This document shows, in pieces, positions 18,177-26,639 of a stretch of DNA of 64,000 nucleotides. The stretch's first letter is position 1, and every line of letters starts with the position of its first letter. The DNA comes from Posidoniimonas corsicana (lineage in GTDB: Bacteria > Planctomycetota > Planctomycetia > Pirellulales > Lacipirellulaceae), in the NCBI RefSeq assembly GCF_007859765.1, contig NZ_SIHJ01000007.1, forward strand, positions 1 to 64,000, given 5' to 3'. The translations under genes were made by a program, and so were the position numbers. The notes under the pieces are model-generated. The model did no database searches and was not told where the DNA came from. It saw only the letters and a list, made by a program, of their open reading frames with translations.

Positions 18177-18929
18177 CTAACGCAACCCATCGGGGGTCTC
18201 CTCCGCCCAGACGTGCACGTCGTACGCGGGCAGCATCGACTTGACCAACTCGCTGGTCACCGAGTCTTCCGCCCGCACGCTCACGCTGCCCATTACACCG
18301 CCGCCGTAGACGGTCGCGTAGATGCTGCAGTCGCCCTGCGAGAAAACGATCCGCGGTTCGATGGTGACGCCCTCGATCGTTGGCGGTTGGAAATCGTTGT
18401 TGAACGACCGCTCGGCCGCCTCTTGGCCCTGAGCAATGAGTTGCTTTGCGTACTTGTTGCGACCCTCCACGTAGTAGGTGCGGTGCTCTTGCGTATGGAG
18501 TTCCCGCTGCACGCGTTTGGCCATCGCGGTGGCGGCTGCGGTGGACTTGCCGGACAGGCGGAAGTCGACCTCTCGCGTGACCCGCGGACCACCCCCGGGA
18601 GTTTCGCGGCAGGACATCGTGACCGTGGCCGTGTAGACCGGGCTGGTCACCGTCTTGACGATCGTCACACCGCGGGGGGACTTGTGCAATGAACCTTGGA
18701 AGCTGGTCTTCTCGGTGCTGGTCTCACCAGGCGTGTAGCGTTCCCGCAGTTCGGCGGCAGCCGCGCGGGGAGGCAACTCTGCGATGGCTTTCCAGGCTGC
18801 GAGGATCTCTCGATTGTCGATCGCCGCGACCGCTGGGTTGCGGTAGTGGTCCTCGACTGGGTGGCCGCCCCGCGCACGGGCAGTCAGGCAGCAGGCAGCG
18901 AGCAGCAACAACACCAAGGGCAGACGCAT
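18177..18929 (-). CDS. Secreted protein of unknown function
   Basis: A 250-residue protein. Residues 1-19 form a signal peptide (MRLPLVLLLLAACCLTARA). The mature part is mixed and mostly soluble, with a paired-Cys pattern (MSCRE near 125 and GDCSIYATVYGG near 205) that may form one disulfide outside the cytoplasm. The stretches SGKSTAAATAMAKRVQRELHT and YYVEGRNKYAKQLI look helical. No family was recognised. It is transcribed in the same direction as the Pho cluster, which ends upstream of it (128 bp from phoB), so some read-through is possible. Confidence 0.7.
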   Translation of the reverse strand: MRLPLVLLLLAACCLTARARGGHPVEDHYRNPAVAAIDNREILAAWKAIAELPPRAAAAELRERYTPGETSTEKTSFQGSLHKSPRGVTIVKTVTSPVYTATVTMSCRETPGGGPRVTREVDFRLSGKSTAAATAMAKRVQRELHTQEHRTYYVEGRNKYAKQLIAQGQEAAERSFNNDFQPPTIEGVTIEPRIVFSQGDCSIYATVYGGGVMGSVSVRAEDSVTSELVKSMLPAYDVHVWAEETPDGLR

Positions 18930-19057
18930 GGCGGGCTCCGGCGGGGGCGTGGTTATCGCCGCAAGCGTAGCCCGCCGGATCGACGCGGAAGAGGACGGCG
19001 GGAAACGCCGCCGGGCCGCGCCGCCGTTAGGACCGGCGCCGCCCGCACAGCGGGCCG

Positions 19058-19756
19058 CTACTCGGCGCCGGTCGGGTCGCGGAGCCGGTAGCCGATTCCG
19101 CGGACGGTTTCGACCAGCGTGGCGTGGTCGCCCATCTTTTTGCGGAGCGCCCGGATGTGCACATCGATGGTCCGCTCGAGCACCAGCGAGTCGCCGCCGA
19201 GCGCCGAGTCGATCAGCTCCGAGCGTGAGAACACGCGGCCCGGCTGCCGGAGCAGCGTTTCGAGCAGGCCGAACTCGCTGGGCGTGAGGTCGAGCGGCTG
19301 GTCGCCGGCCGTGCAGCGGTGCCGCTCGCGGTCGATCAGGATGCCCTGGCTGACGATGACCTCGTCGGTCTGCGCCGAACCCTGGCGGCGCCGCAGCAGG
19401 GCGCGGATCCGCTCGAGCAGCACCTTCACGCTGAACGGCTTGGTGACGTAGTCGTCGGCCCCCACCGAGAAGCCGGCGACCTGATCGGTCTCCTCCGCCT
19501 TGGCGGTGAGCATCAGGATCAGCGTCTGGCGGGTGATCGGGTCGGCCCGCAGGCGGCGGCAGATCTCCAGGCCGTCGATGACCGGCAGCATCAGGTCGAG
19601 CACCACCAGGTCGGGCGTCTTGAGCTTGGCCTGGTTGAGGCCGTCCTGGCCGTTGAGCGCGACCACCGTTTCGTAGCCGTCCTGCCGGAGGTTGTAGTCG
19701 AGCACGTCGGCCAGCGAGCGGTCGTCTTCGACAATCAGGATGCGGTTCTTGCTCAT
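19058..19756 (-). CDS. phoB: PhoB-type response regulator
   Basis: A 232-residue OmpR/PhoB-family regulator. The receiver domain has the acidic pair E10-D11-D12, the phospho-acceptor D54 (VVLDLMLP) and the conserved K near 105 (VTKPFS). The winged-helix DNA-binding domain carries LTPSEFGLLETLL and the end segment VRGIGYRL. Its ATG overlaps the phoU stop (ATGA). Because it ends a pst-phoU operon and a phoR-type kinase lies 7 kb upstream, it is very probably the phosphate regulator. The candidate target is the triple repeat at 24448-24477. Confidence 0.93.
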   Translation of the reverse strand: MSKNRILIVEDDRSLADVLDYNLRQDGYETVVALNGQDGLNQAKLKTPDLVVLDLMLPVIDGLEICRRLRADPITRQTLILMLTAKAEETDQVAGFSVGADDYVTKPFSVKVLLERIRALLRRRQGSAQTDEVIVSQGILIDRERHRCTAGDQPLDLTPSEFGLLETLLRQPGRVFSRSELIDSALGGDSLVLERTIDVHIRALRKKMGDHATLVETVRGIGYRLRDPTGAE

Positions 19757-20436
19757 TGTCTTGCGGAGTCGGCGCCGTGCTGCATGTGGCGGTGGCGGGC
19801 GATCTCGCCCTCGACCAGGTAGACCACGTCCTCGGCAATGTTGGTCGCGTGGTCCGCGATCCGTTCGATGTGGCGGGTGGCGGAGAACAGGTGCACGGCC
19901 GGTTCGACCAGGCGGGGGTCGGCCTTCATCACGGCGTGCAGCTCGTTGATGACGTCGTGGTTGAGGTCGTCGACGGTGTCGTCCCGCTTGCGGACCGCCT
20001 GCGCGCGGTCGGCGTCGAGCTCAACGAACGCGTCCAGCGCGTCGCGGACCATGGCGATCGTGACGCTGGTCATCTCCTCTAGGCCCTGCGGGGCCGGCAG
20101 CACCGGCAGTTCTGAGAGCGACCAGACCCGCTCGCCGACGTTGACCGCCAGGTCGCCGATCCGCTCGAGGTCGGTGTTGATCTTGAGGATCGTGGCGACG
20201 CGGCGCAGGTCGGTGGCGACCGGCTGGTGCAACGCCAGGATCTTGAGGCACTCCTCCTCGATGCGGACCTCGCGGAGGTTGACCTGCGGCTCGAGCCGGG
20301 AGAGCTCGTCGAGGGCGTCGGTGGTCTGGTCGCACAGGCAGCGGCTGGCGGTGCGGATCATGTCCTCCACCATCGACGACTGCGCCAGCACGTCCCGCTC
20401 CAGCAGTTCGAGGTCGCGTTCCAGGTGTTTCGACAT
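19753..20436 (-). CDS. phoU: Phosphate signalling protein PhoU
   Basis: A 227-residue all-helical protein with two PhoU repeats; metal-binding E/D-rich helices are visible as DLERIGDLAVN and HIERIADHATNIAEDVVY. PhoU links the Pst transporter to the PhoR kinase and represses the Pho response when phosphate is plentiful. It starts 47 bp after pstB and overlaps phoB by 4 bp. Confidence 0.95.
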   Translation of the reverse strand: MSKHLERDLELLERDVLAQSSMVEDMIRTASRCLCDQTTDALDELSRLEPQVNLREVRIEEECLKILALHQPVATDLRRVATILKINTDLERIGDLAVNVGERVWSLSELPVLPAPQGLEEMTSVTIAMVRDALDAFVELDADRAQAVRKRDDTVDDLNHDVINELHAVMKADPRLVEPAVHLFSATRHIERIADHATNIAEDVVYLVEGEIARHRHMQHGADSARQ

Positions 20437-20483
20437 GCGTGGTATGGGTTGGGGTGGGACGGCGGCCGCGGGGCCGCCGGGCG

Positions 20484-21341
20484 TCAGCCGAAGCGGCCGG
20501 TGATGTAGTCTTCGGTCTGCTTTTTCGATGGGTTGGTGAACAGCTCGTTGGTGCGTCCGGCTTCGACCAGCTCGCCCTGGAAGAAGAAGGCGGTCTGGTC
20601 CGACACCCGCGCCGCCTGCTGCATGTTGTGCGTCACGATGACGATGGTGTAGCGGTCCTTGAGCTCGAAAATCAGGTCCTCGATCCGCGAGGTCGACGCC
20701 GGGTCGAGCGCCGACGCCGGCTCGTCCATCAGCAGCACCTCCGGGTCGGTCGCCAGTGCGCGGGCGATGCACAGCCGCTGCTGCTGGCCGCCGGACAGCG
20801 CCAGCGCGGAGTCGTTCAGCCGGTCCTTGACCTCGTGCCACAGCGCGGCGCGCTCCAGGCACTGCTCGGCGATCTCCATCAGCCGGTTCTTGCTTCGCTC
20901 GCCTGCCACGCGGGGGCCGTAGACAACGTTTTCAAGGATCGACTTGGGGAACGGGTTGGACTTCTGGAACACCATGCCCACCCGCTTGCGGAGCGACACC
21001 ACGTCCACCCGGGCGGCGTTGATGTCGTGCGAGTCGAGCAGGATGTCGCCCTCCAGACGCGTGCCTTCAATCATGTCGTTCATGCGGTTCATGCACCGCA
21101 GGAACGTGCTCTTGCCGCAGCCCGACGGGCCGATGAACGCGGTGACGCAGTGCTCGGGCACCGTCAGGTTGATGTCGTACAGCGCCTGGCTAGAGCCGTA
21201 GTAGAAGTTGAGCGAGCTGACGCTGATCTTGGGCGCCGACGCGGCCAGCTCGTCCGCGGAGCGCGAGGCGCGAGACTGAGCGACCCGCGGCGGCTTGAGC
21301 CCAGTGTTTCTCTGTTCGGCAGGCAAGGTTTTAATGCTCAT
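20484..21341 (-). CDS. pstB: Phosphate ABC transporter ATPase PstB
   Basis: A 285-residue ABC ATPase: Walker A GPSGCGKS, signature LSGGQQQR, Walker [14 protein letters not shown], and the switch His in THNMQQ. About 35 extra residues precede the usual PstB start. It powers phosphate import through PstC and PstA. The PstB-specific CMNRMND and [10 protein letters not shown] ends are present. Confidence 0.96.
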   Translation of the reverse strand: MSIKTLPAEQRNTGLKPPRVAQSRASRSADELAASAPKISVSSLNFYYGSSQALYDINLTVPEHCVTAFIGPSGCGKSTFLRCMNRMNDMIEGTRLEGDILLDSHDINAARVDVVSLRKRVGMVFQKSNPFPKSILENVVYGPRVAGERSKNRLMEIAEQCLERAALWHEVKDRLNDSALALSGGQQQRLCIARALATDPEVLLMDEPASALDPASTSRIEDLIFELKDRYTIVIVTHNMQQAARVSDQTAFFFQGELVEAGRTNELFTNPSKKQTEDYITGRFG

Positions 21342-21392
21342 ATCGCGGTTGTGCTTTGACGGGACGCGAGGCTGGGCTCGCTGGTGACAAGG

Positions 21393-22412
21393 CTACCAGC
21401 GGATCCGCTGGCCGTAGTGGTACCGGACCCAGACCGCCGCGGCGTTCATCATGATCAGCACCGCCAGCAGAACCAAGATGGCGGCGGACGCGAGCGAGTG
21501 GAATTCGGGTTTCGGGTCGGCGGCCCAATTGAAGATCTGCAGCGGCAGGGCGGTAAACCGGGAGTAGGGCGAGGTCGGCGTGTAGTTAATGAACCCAACG
21601 GCCCCCACCGCTACCAGGGGGGCCGCCTCACCCAGGGCGCGCGAGATCGCCAGGATGACGCCGGTCATCATGCCCGGCAGGGCCGCGGGCAGCACCTGCC
21701 GCCAGGTGGTCTGCCACTTGGTGGCGCCCAACGCGTAGCTGGCCTGGCGGATTGACCGCGGCACGGCCCGCAGCGCCTCCTGCGACGCGAGGATCACGAT
21801 CGGCAGCACCACCAGGCTGAGGGTCAGAGCGCCCGACAGGATCACCCGGCCCAGCGACAGGCCGACCAGGTAGTCGCCGCCGGGGGCTTGCAGCGTGACC
21901 GCGCGGACAAAGATGCCGAGCCCCAGGATGCCGTAAACGATCGAGGGCACGCCCGCCAGGTTCGCGATGTTGAGCTGAACGAGCTGCTTCCACCGCGACG
22001 CCGCGGCGTACTCCTCCAGGTAGACCGCCGCGCCGACGCCCGCGGGTACGGAGAACAACGCGGTCAGGCCGATCAGCCAGAGGCTGCCAAAGATGGCCGG
22101 GTTGACCCCGGCCTTCTCCGGTCGCCAGGACGGGCCCTCCACCAGGAATGTCCAACCCCGTTGCCAGTAGGGGGCGGAGAAGAACGCGCTGGTCCGGGCG
22201 CCCAAGCCCTCGAGGGTGGACTTCCCCTCGAGTTCGGCGCGGGTCTGCTCGGGGAGGAACGCGTCGAACGCGTTTACCGCCACGGTGGCGAGCAGCCCGA
22301 TCAGGATCAGCAGGCACAACGCGGTGGCTCCAGCGCAAAGCACGCCGAACATCGCCGACACGCGTTTGCGGCGGCGGAGCAGGTCGTCTTCGTTGGAGAG
22401 GGCATCGGTCAT
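21393..22412 (-). CDS. pstA: Phosphate ABC transporter permease PstA
   Basis: A 339-residue inner-membrane permease with the ABC-permease EAA loop (RQASYALGATKWQTTWRQVLPAALPG). A periplasmic loop of about 80 residues after the first helix is longer than in E. coli PstA. The ATG at 22410-22412 overlaps the pstC stop (ATGA); the open frame continues 11 codons further upstream, but the overlap and the MTDALS start are preferred. Confidence 0.94.
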   Translation of the reverse strand: MTDALSNEDDLLRRRKRVSAMFGVLCAGATALCLLILIGLLATVAVNAFDAFLPEQTRAELEGKSTLEGLGARTSAFFSAPYWQRGWTFLVEGPSWRPEKAGVNPAIFGSLWLIGLTALFSVPAGVGAAVYLEEYAAASRWKQLVQLNIANLAGVPSIVYGILGLGIFVRAVTLQAPGGDYLVGLSLGRVILSGALTLSLVVLPIVILASQEALRAVPRSIRQASYALGATKWQTTWRQVLPAALPGMMTGVILAISRALGEAAPLVAVGAVGFINYTPTSPYSRFTALPLQIFNWAADPKPEFHSLASAAILVLLAVLIMMNAAAVWVRYHYGQRIRW

Positions 22413-23356
22413 TCGTACTGCTCCCGCATCCGGCGGATAATCCACTGCGCCAGGACGTTGAGCGTCATCGTGGTGATGAACAGGGTCATGCCGACCGCGA
22501 AGATCGCCTTGTACTCGGGCGACCCGGAGGGCGCGTCGCCGGAGCTGATCTGCACGATGTACGCGGTCATCGTCTGGACGCTCTCCAGCGGGTTGAGCGT
22601 CAGGTTGGGCTGGGCCCCCGCCGCGAGCGTGACGGCCATGGTTTCGCCGATGGCGCGGGACACCGCCAGCAGCACCGACGCCACGATGCCCGACAACGCC
22701 GCCGGAACGATCACCTTGACGGTCACGTCGAACTTGGTGGCGCCGAGGGCGAAGGCGGCCTCGCGGAGCGCGCGGGGCACGCTCCGCAGCACGTCCTCGC
22801 TCAGCGACACGATCATCGGCAGGATCATGAACCCGACCACGATGCTTGCGCTGGCGGCGTTGTAGATGCTCTGCGCGCCGAACCAGGTCTTGATGATCGG
22901 CGAGATGGTGGTCACCGCTACAACGCCGTACACGACCGACGGGATGCCGGCCAGCACCTCGAGCAGCGGCTTCACGGTCTCACGGACGCCGGGCGACGCG
23001 TACTCGCTCAGGTAGATCGCCGTGCCCAGGCCGATCGGCGCCGCGATTAGGATCGCCCCGCCGGTTACCAGCAGCGTGCCGCAAAACAGCGGCAGGATGC
23101 CGTAGTGCTTGTCGCGGAACGTGGGCGACCACTGGGTGGAGGTCAGGAACTCGACCAGGCTCACCTCGCGGAAGAACTGCAGCGACTCGACCATCAGCAC
23201 CAGCACGATGCCGAGGGTGGTCAGCACGGAAACCCCTGCGCACACCCACAGCACCCACTGGATGACGCCCTCGTACAGGGCGCGCGTGCGTGCGGCGCCG
23301 CCGCTGTGCAGCGACGCCTCACGCGCGGGTTCGTTGGTGATGGCGGGTGAGCTCAA
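22409..23356 (-). CDS. pstC: Phosphate ABC transporter permease PstC
   Basis: A 315-residue permease with the EAA loop (REAAFALGATKFDVTVKVIVPAALSG) and six predicted helices. Translation appears to start at TTG; no in-frame ATG is near. Its stop overlaps pstA. It forms the membrane channel with PstA. Confidence 0.93.
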   Translation of the reverse strand: MSSPAITNEPAREASLHSGGAARTRALYEGVIQWVLWVCAGVSVLTTLGIVLVLMVESLQFFREVSLVEFLTSTQWSPTFRDKHYGILPLFCGTLLVTGGAILIAAPIGLGTAIYLSEYASPGVRETVKPLLEVLAGIPSVVYGVVAVTTISPIIKTWFGAQSIYNAASASIVVGFMILPMIVSLSEDVLRSVPRALREAAFALGATKFDVTVKVIVPAALSGIVASVLLAVSRAIGETMAVTLAAGAQPNLTLNPLESVQTMTAYIVQISSGDAPSGSPEYKAIFAVGMTLFITTMTLNVLAQWIIRRMREQYE

Positions 23357-23372
23357 CGTGGGTCGACCGGTC

Positions 23373-24350
23373 CTACTCCGCCGCGGGCGCCTTGGCGGGG
23401 GCGGCGCCGAGCGCGGCCTCGAGGGTCGCGGCGTTCTCAGCAGCGACGTCGTCCGGCACCGGCACGTAGCCGACGTCCTTGGAGAGCTTGGCCGCCTGGT
23501 CCATGTAGAACTTCACGAACTTCGCGACCTCGGGCCGCTTGAGCGACGCGGTGTTGACGTAGATGTACAGCGGCCGGGCCAGCGGCTTGTACGTGTTGTC
23601 CATGACGGTCTCCATGGACGGCTTGACAGGGCCGTCGCCGCCGTCGACGCCTAGCAGCTTCAGCTTGTCTTTGTTCTCGATGTAGTACGCGAAGCCGAAG
23701 TAGCCCAACGCGTTCTTGTCGCCGGCGACGCCGGTGACCAGCATGTTGTCGTCTTCACTGGGCGCGTAGTCGCTGCGGCTGGCCTTGGCCTCGCCGACGA
23801 TCTCTTCGGTGAAGTAGTCGAACGTTCCCGAGTCCGTGCCGGGGCCGTACAGCACCAGGTCTTCTTCAGGCCAGTCGGGGTTGATGTCGCTCCACTTCTG
23901 GGCAGGGTCTTCCGGCTTCCACATCTGCTTGAGCTGATCGACCGTGAGTTCGTCGCACCAGTCGTTGTCCGGGTTCACGACCACCGCCAGGCCATCGTAG
24001 GCGACCGACAGCTCAATGAACTCGACGCCGTTCTCCTTACACTTCTCGGCCTCGGCAGGCTTCATCCCGCGGGAGGCGTCGCAGATGTCGATTTCGCCAG
24101 CGGCGAACTGCTTCATGCCGCCGCCCGTTCCCGAGAAGCCGACCGTCACCTCGGCGTCGGTGCCCTGGTCGCTGAACTCCTCGGCGACCGCCATGCTGAC
24201 CGGGTAGACCGTGCTGGACCCATCGATGCTGATCGACCCGCTCTTGGAGCCAGTCGCGGCGTCCGAACCGCCCTCGGGGGCGGGGCGGCAGCCTGCCGCA
24301 ACAATCATCGCGGCGCTGAGCGTGACAGCATGGAAACGACAAAGATTCAT
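23373..24350 (-). CDS. pstS: Phosphate-binding lipoprotein PstS
   Basis: A 325-residue binding protein with a lipobox (VAAGC, Cys21), so it is anchored as a lipoprotein. Phosphate-binding motifs are [24 protein letters not shown] and [10 protein letters not shown]. The C-terminus has an Ala/Pro tail. It is the first gene of pstSCAB-phoU-phoB. A triple 11-bp repeat lies 97 bp upstream. Confidence 0.95.
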   Translation of the reverse strand: MNLCRFHAVTLSAAMIVAAGCRPAPEGGSDAATGSKSGSISIDGSSTVYPVSMAVAEEFSDQGTDAEVTVGFSGTGGGMKQFAAGEIDICDASRGMKPAEAEKCKENGVEFIELSVAYDGLAVVVNPDNDWCDELTVDQLKQMWKPEDPAQKWSDINPDWPEEDLVLYGPGTDSGTFDYFTEEIVGEAKASRSDYAPSEDDNMLVTGVAGDKNALGYFGFAYYIENKDKLKLLGVDGGDGPVKPSMETVMDNTYKPLARPLYIYVNTASLKRPEVAKFVKFYMDQAAKLSKDVGYVPVPDDVAAENAATLEAALGAAPAKAPAAE

Positions 24351-24447
24351 CGGTAAATCAGCCTTCTGAGATCGCGATTGAGTGCTAGTTCCGCCCCTGT
24401 AGGGGCCCGCAGCCGCTGGCCGCAGGGCCTGACAGCATAGAAGCGGA

Positions 24448-24477
24448 GTGTGAAGGTTGTGTGAAGAAAGTGTGAGG
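24448..24477. promoter_or_regulatory. Candidate Pho box: three 11-bp-phased direct repeats
   Basis: GTGTGAAG at 24448-24455, GTGTGAAG at 24459-24466 and GTGTGAGG at 24470-24477 are spaced exactly 11 bp. On the pstS strand the unit reads CTTCACAC. Eleven-bp direct repeats are the known layout of PhoB/PhoP binding sites, and the unit resembles the TTCACC core of actinobacterial Pho boxes. It lies 97 bp upstream of pstS and about 150 bp upstream of the divergent glycosyltransferase, so either or both could be controlled. Confidence 0.7.
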
Positions 24478-24625
24478 AGCCCGTTGCCCTCCGCTCCCCT
24501 ATTGGGGATGCGGCATGCCGCTTTCTGCTAGCCTCTTACGGGCTGATCGGCATCGCCGCGGCCGCCCCCAGCCCGTACACTCCGCTCCCGCAGAAGGGGA
24601 AGCCGAACCTGTTTGGAGGGTCGAG

Positions 24626-25762
24626 GTGAGGGTGCTGCTGACAACCTGCTCGCTGGTCGCCAGCGGGGGCGTCGAGATGCACTTGCTGGACCTCGCACGG
24701 GGTCTGTTGCGGCGCCGCTGCGAACCGGTGGTCTACGCACCGAAGCTGGGCGCCTTCGCCGCACGGTTGCGGGACCTCTCCGTTCCCGTTGTCGACGATC
24801 TCGCACACCTGCACACCACGCCCGACTTGGTGCACGGGCACTACGGCCCATCGCTCATGGCGGCGCTGCTGCGCTACCCGACGACGCCGGGCGTCCAGAC
24901 TTGCCACGGGTGGGACTGGCGCGGCGACGTGCCGCCCAATCTGCCGCGGGTCCTACGGCGGTTGGCGGTCGACGCCGTGTGCCGCGACCGGCTGGTGTGC
25001 GGCTTTGGCGTGCCAGAAGAAGACGTTCAGGTGCTGTTCAATGGCGTGGACCTGGCGAGGTTTGCTCCGCGTCCCAAGCTGCCCACCACGCCCCGCCGCG
25101 CGGTGGTATTCAGCAACTACCAGACCCACCGCACCGTGGAGCCGATTGTCACAGCCTGCGGGCGGGCGGGCGTGGCGGTGGACCTGGTGGGGCGCAGGTT
25201 TGGCGCCGACTGCGTCCAGCCCGAGTGTTTGCTCTCGGACTACGACCTAGTCTTCGCCAAGGGACGCTGCGCGTGGGAGGCGCTGGCTACCGGTTGCGCG
25301 GTGGTTGTCGCCGACACGACAGGACTAGGCCCGCTAGTCACCTCGGCAGAGCTGCCTGCTTTGCGGCTGTGCAACTTCGGCAAGCGGTTGATGGTTGATC
25401 CGCTCACGGTGGAGTTGGTCGGAGAACAGATCGCCCGGTACGACGCGGCGGACGCGGCATGCGTGAGCCGGCAGGTCCGCCGCGAGAACTCACTCGAGCT
25501 GCTCTTGGATCAACTCCACAGCATCTACTCCGAGGTCATCGCTGAACAGCAGACGGACCCCGCCGCGGCTGGCGGCGACGACCTCCTGCTGGCGGCCTAC
25601 GCCGAGCGGTTGTGCCGCGAGCTAGCGGTCGACGAGCCGCGCGCGGTGTCGCGGTCCCGGCTGATACGCAAGCGGATTGAGGCGCGGGCGGACCGCCTCG
25701 TCCGACAGGCGACGCGGCTGGTCAAGTCACCGTGGTCGGGGCTGGGCCGCCGGGCGGCATAG
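24626..25762 (+). CDS. Glycosyltransferase, GT4-like
   Basis: A 378-residue cytoplasmic protein with a GT-B look: a VRVLLTTCSLVASGGVEMHL start (loop and helix of GT4 enzymes), HGHYGPS, a linker FNGVDLARF, and a nucleotide-sugar site near FAKGRCAWEALATGCAVVVADTTGLG. GTG 24626 is used because GGAGGG lies just upstream and because GT4 domains begin at this point; the open frame extends 37 codons further up. The C-terminal 60 residues are basic and helical. It pairs with the following PIG-L-like gene (43 bp gap), as in cell-surface glycan loci. Confidence 0.8.
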   Translation: MRVLLTTCSLVASGGVEMHLLDLARGLLRRRCEPVVYAPKLGAFAARLRDLSVPVVDDLAHLHTTPDLVHGHYGPSLMAALLRYPTTPGVQTCHGWDWRGDVPPNLPRVLRRLAVDAVCRDRLVCGFGVPEEDVQVLFNGVDLARFAPRPKLPTTPRRAVVFSNYQTHRTVEPIVTACGRAGVAVDLVGRRFGADCVQPECLLSDYDLVFAKGRCAWEALATGCAVVVADTTGLGPLVTSAELPALRLCNFGKRLMVDPLTVELVGEQIARYDAADAACVSRQVRRENSLELLLDQLHSIYSEVIAEQQTDPAAAGGDDLLLAAYAERLCRELAVDEPRAVSRSRLIRKRIEARADRLVRQATRLVKSPWSGLGRRAA

Positions 25763-25805
25763 TGGCCCGAGGAATCAATCACGATTTCCAAGCGAGGAAC
25801 TGGTC

Positions 25806-26639
25806 ATGATCAAACCAAACACTCTGCCACGCGGTCGCGCCCTGCTCGCCATCGCGCACCCCGGCCACGAGCTGAGGGTGTTCCGCTGGTGCGAGCTGGC
25901 AAAGCCCGACGTCGCAGTGCTGACTGACGGCTCTGGCGCAGCTGGCGCGTCACGCGTCCACCGCACGACGAGCCTGCTGGCCGGCATCGGCGCCAAGCCC
26001 GCTGCCTTCTACGCGCCAACCACCGACCTCGCTCTGTACGACGCCGTGCTGAGGGGCGACCTGGATCTGATGCTTGGTCTGGTGGGGCGGCTCACCGACG
26101 TGATTGTGTCGGGCCGCTACGACTACGTCGTCGGCGACGCGCCCGAGGGCGAAATCATGGGGCACGACCTATTCCGCGGGCTGCTGGACGCGGCGCTCGG
26201 CGTCGCGAGGCGGGCCACGGGTCGCGAGATAGCTAGCTACGACTTCCCTCTGGAGGCCGCGCCCTGTTCGGTGCACCCCGCCGTGGCGACGGGGACCTAC
26301 TACCTCCACCTGGACGACGCCGCGGTTGAGCGGAAGATCAACCACGGGTTGGCCTACGAGGAGATCGCGCACGAGGTGGTCCGGGCCGTCGAGACGCACG
26401 GCCGCGACGCATTTGCGGTGGAGTGCCTGCGGCCGTCACTCACGGAGGCCGGCCTAGCGTCGTTCACGGGGACGCCCTCCTATGAGCGGCACGGCGAGCG
26501 GCAGGTCGCCGAGGGCCGCTACGCCGAGCCGGTCCGCTACCGGCAGCACGTGGCGCCGCTGCTGCAGGCGATCCGCCGGGAGTCACGGGCGCTAAGCGCG
26601 GGGCTCGGCGGCGCCCCGGCTAAGACTTCGGCAGCGTAA
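25806..26639 (+). CDS. PIG-L/LmbE-like protein with altered metal motif
   Basis: A 277-residue protein with the start of LmbE/PIG-L deacetylases (ALLAIAHPGHELRVFRW, then VLTDGSG). The usual metal-binding AHPDDE is AHPGHE here, so the zinc Asp is replaced and the enzyme may be altered or inactive. YDYVVGDAPEGEIMGHD would supply the later His. It lies 43 bp after a glycosyltransferase, consistent with a sugar N-deacetylase role, but homology is weak. Its stop overlaps the phoR stop by 20 bp (convergent). Confidence 0.6.
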   Translation: MIKPNTLPRGRALLAIAHPGHELRVFRWCELAKPDVAVLTDGSGAAGASRVHRTTSLLAGIGAKPAAFYAPTTDLALYDAVLRGDLDLMLGLVGRLTDVIVSGRYDYVVGDAPEGEIMGHDLFRGLLDAALGVARRATGREIASYDFPLEAAPCSVHPAVATGTYYLHLDDAAVERKINHGLAYEEIAHEVVRAVETHGRDAFAVECLRPSLTEAGLASFTGTPSYERHGERQVAEGRYAEPVRYRQHVAPLLQAIRRESRALSAGLGGAPAKTSAA

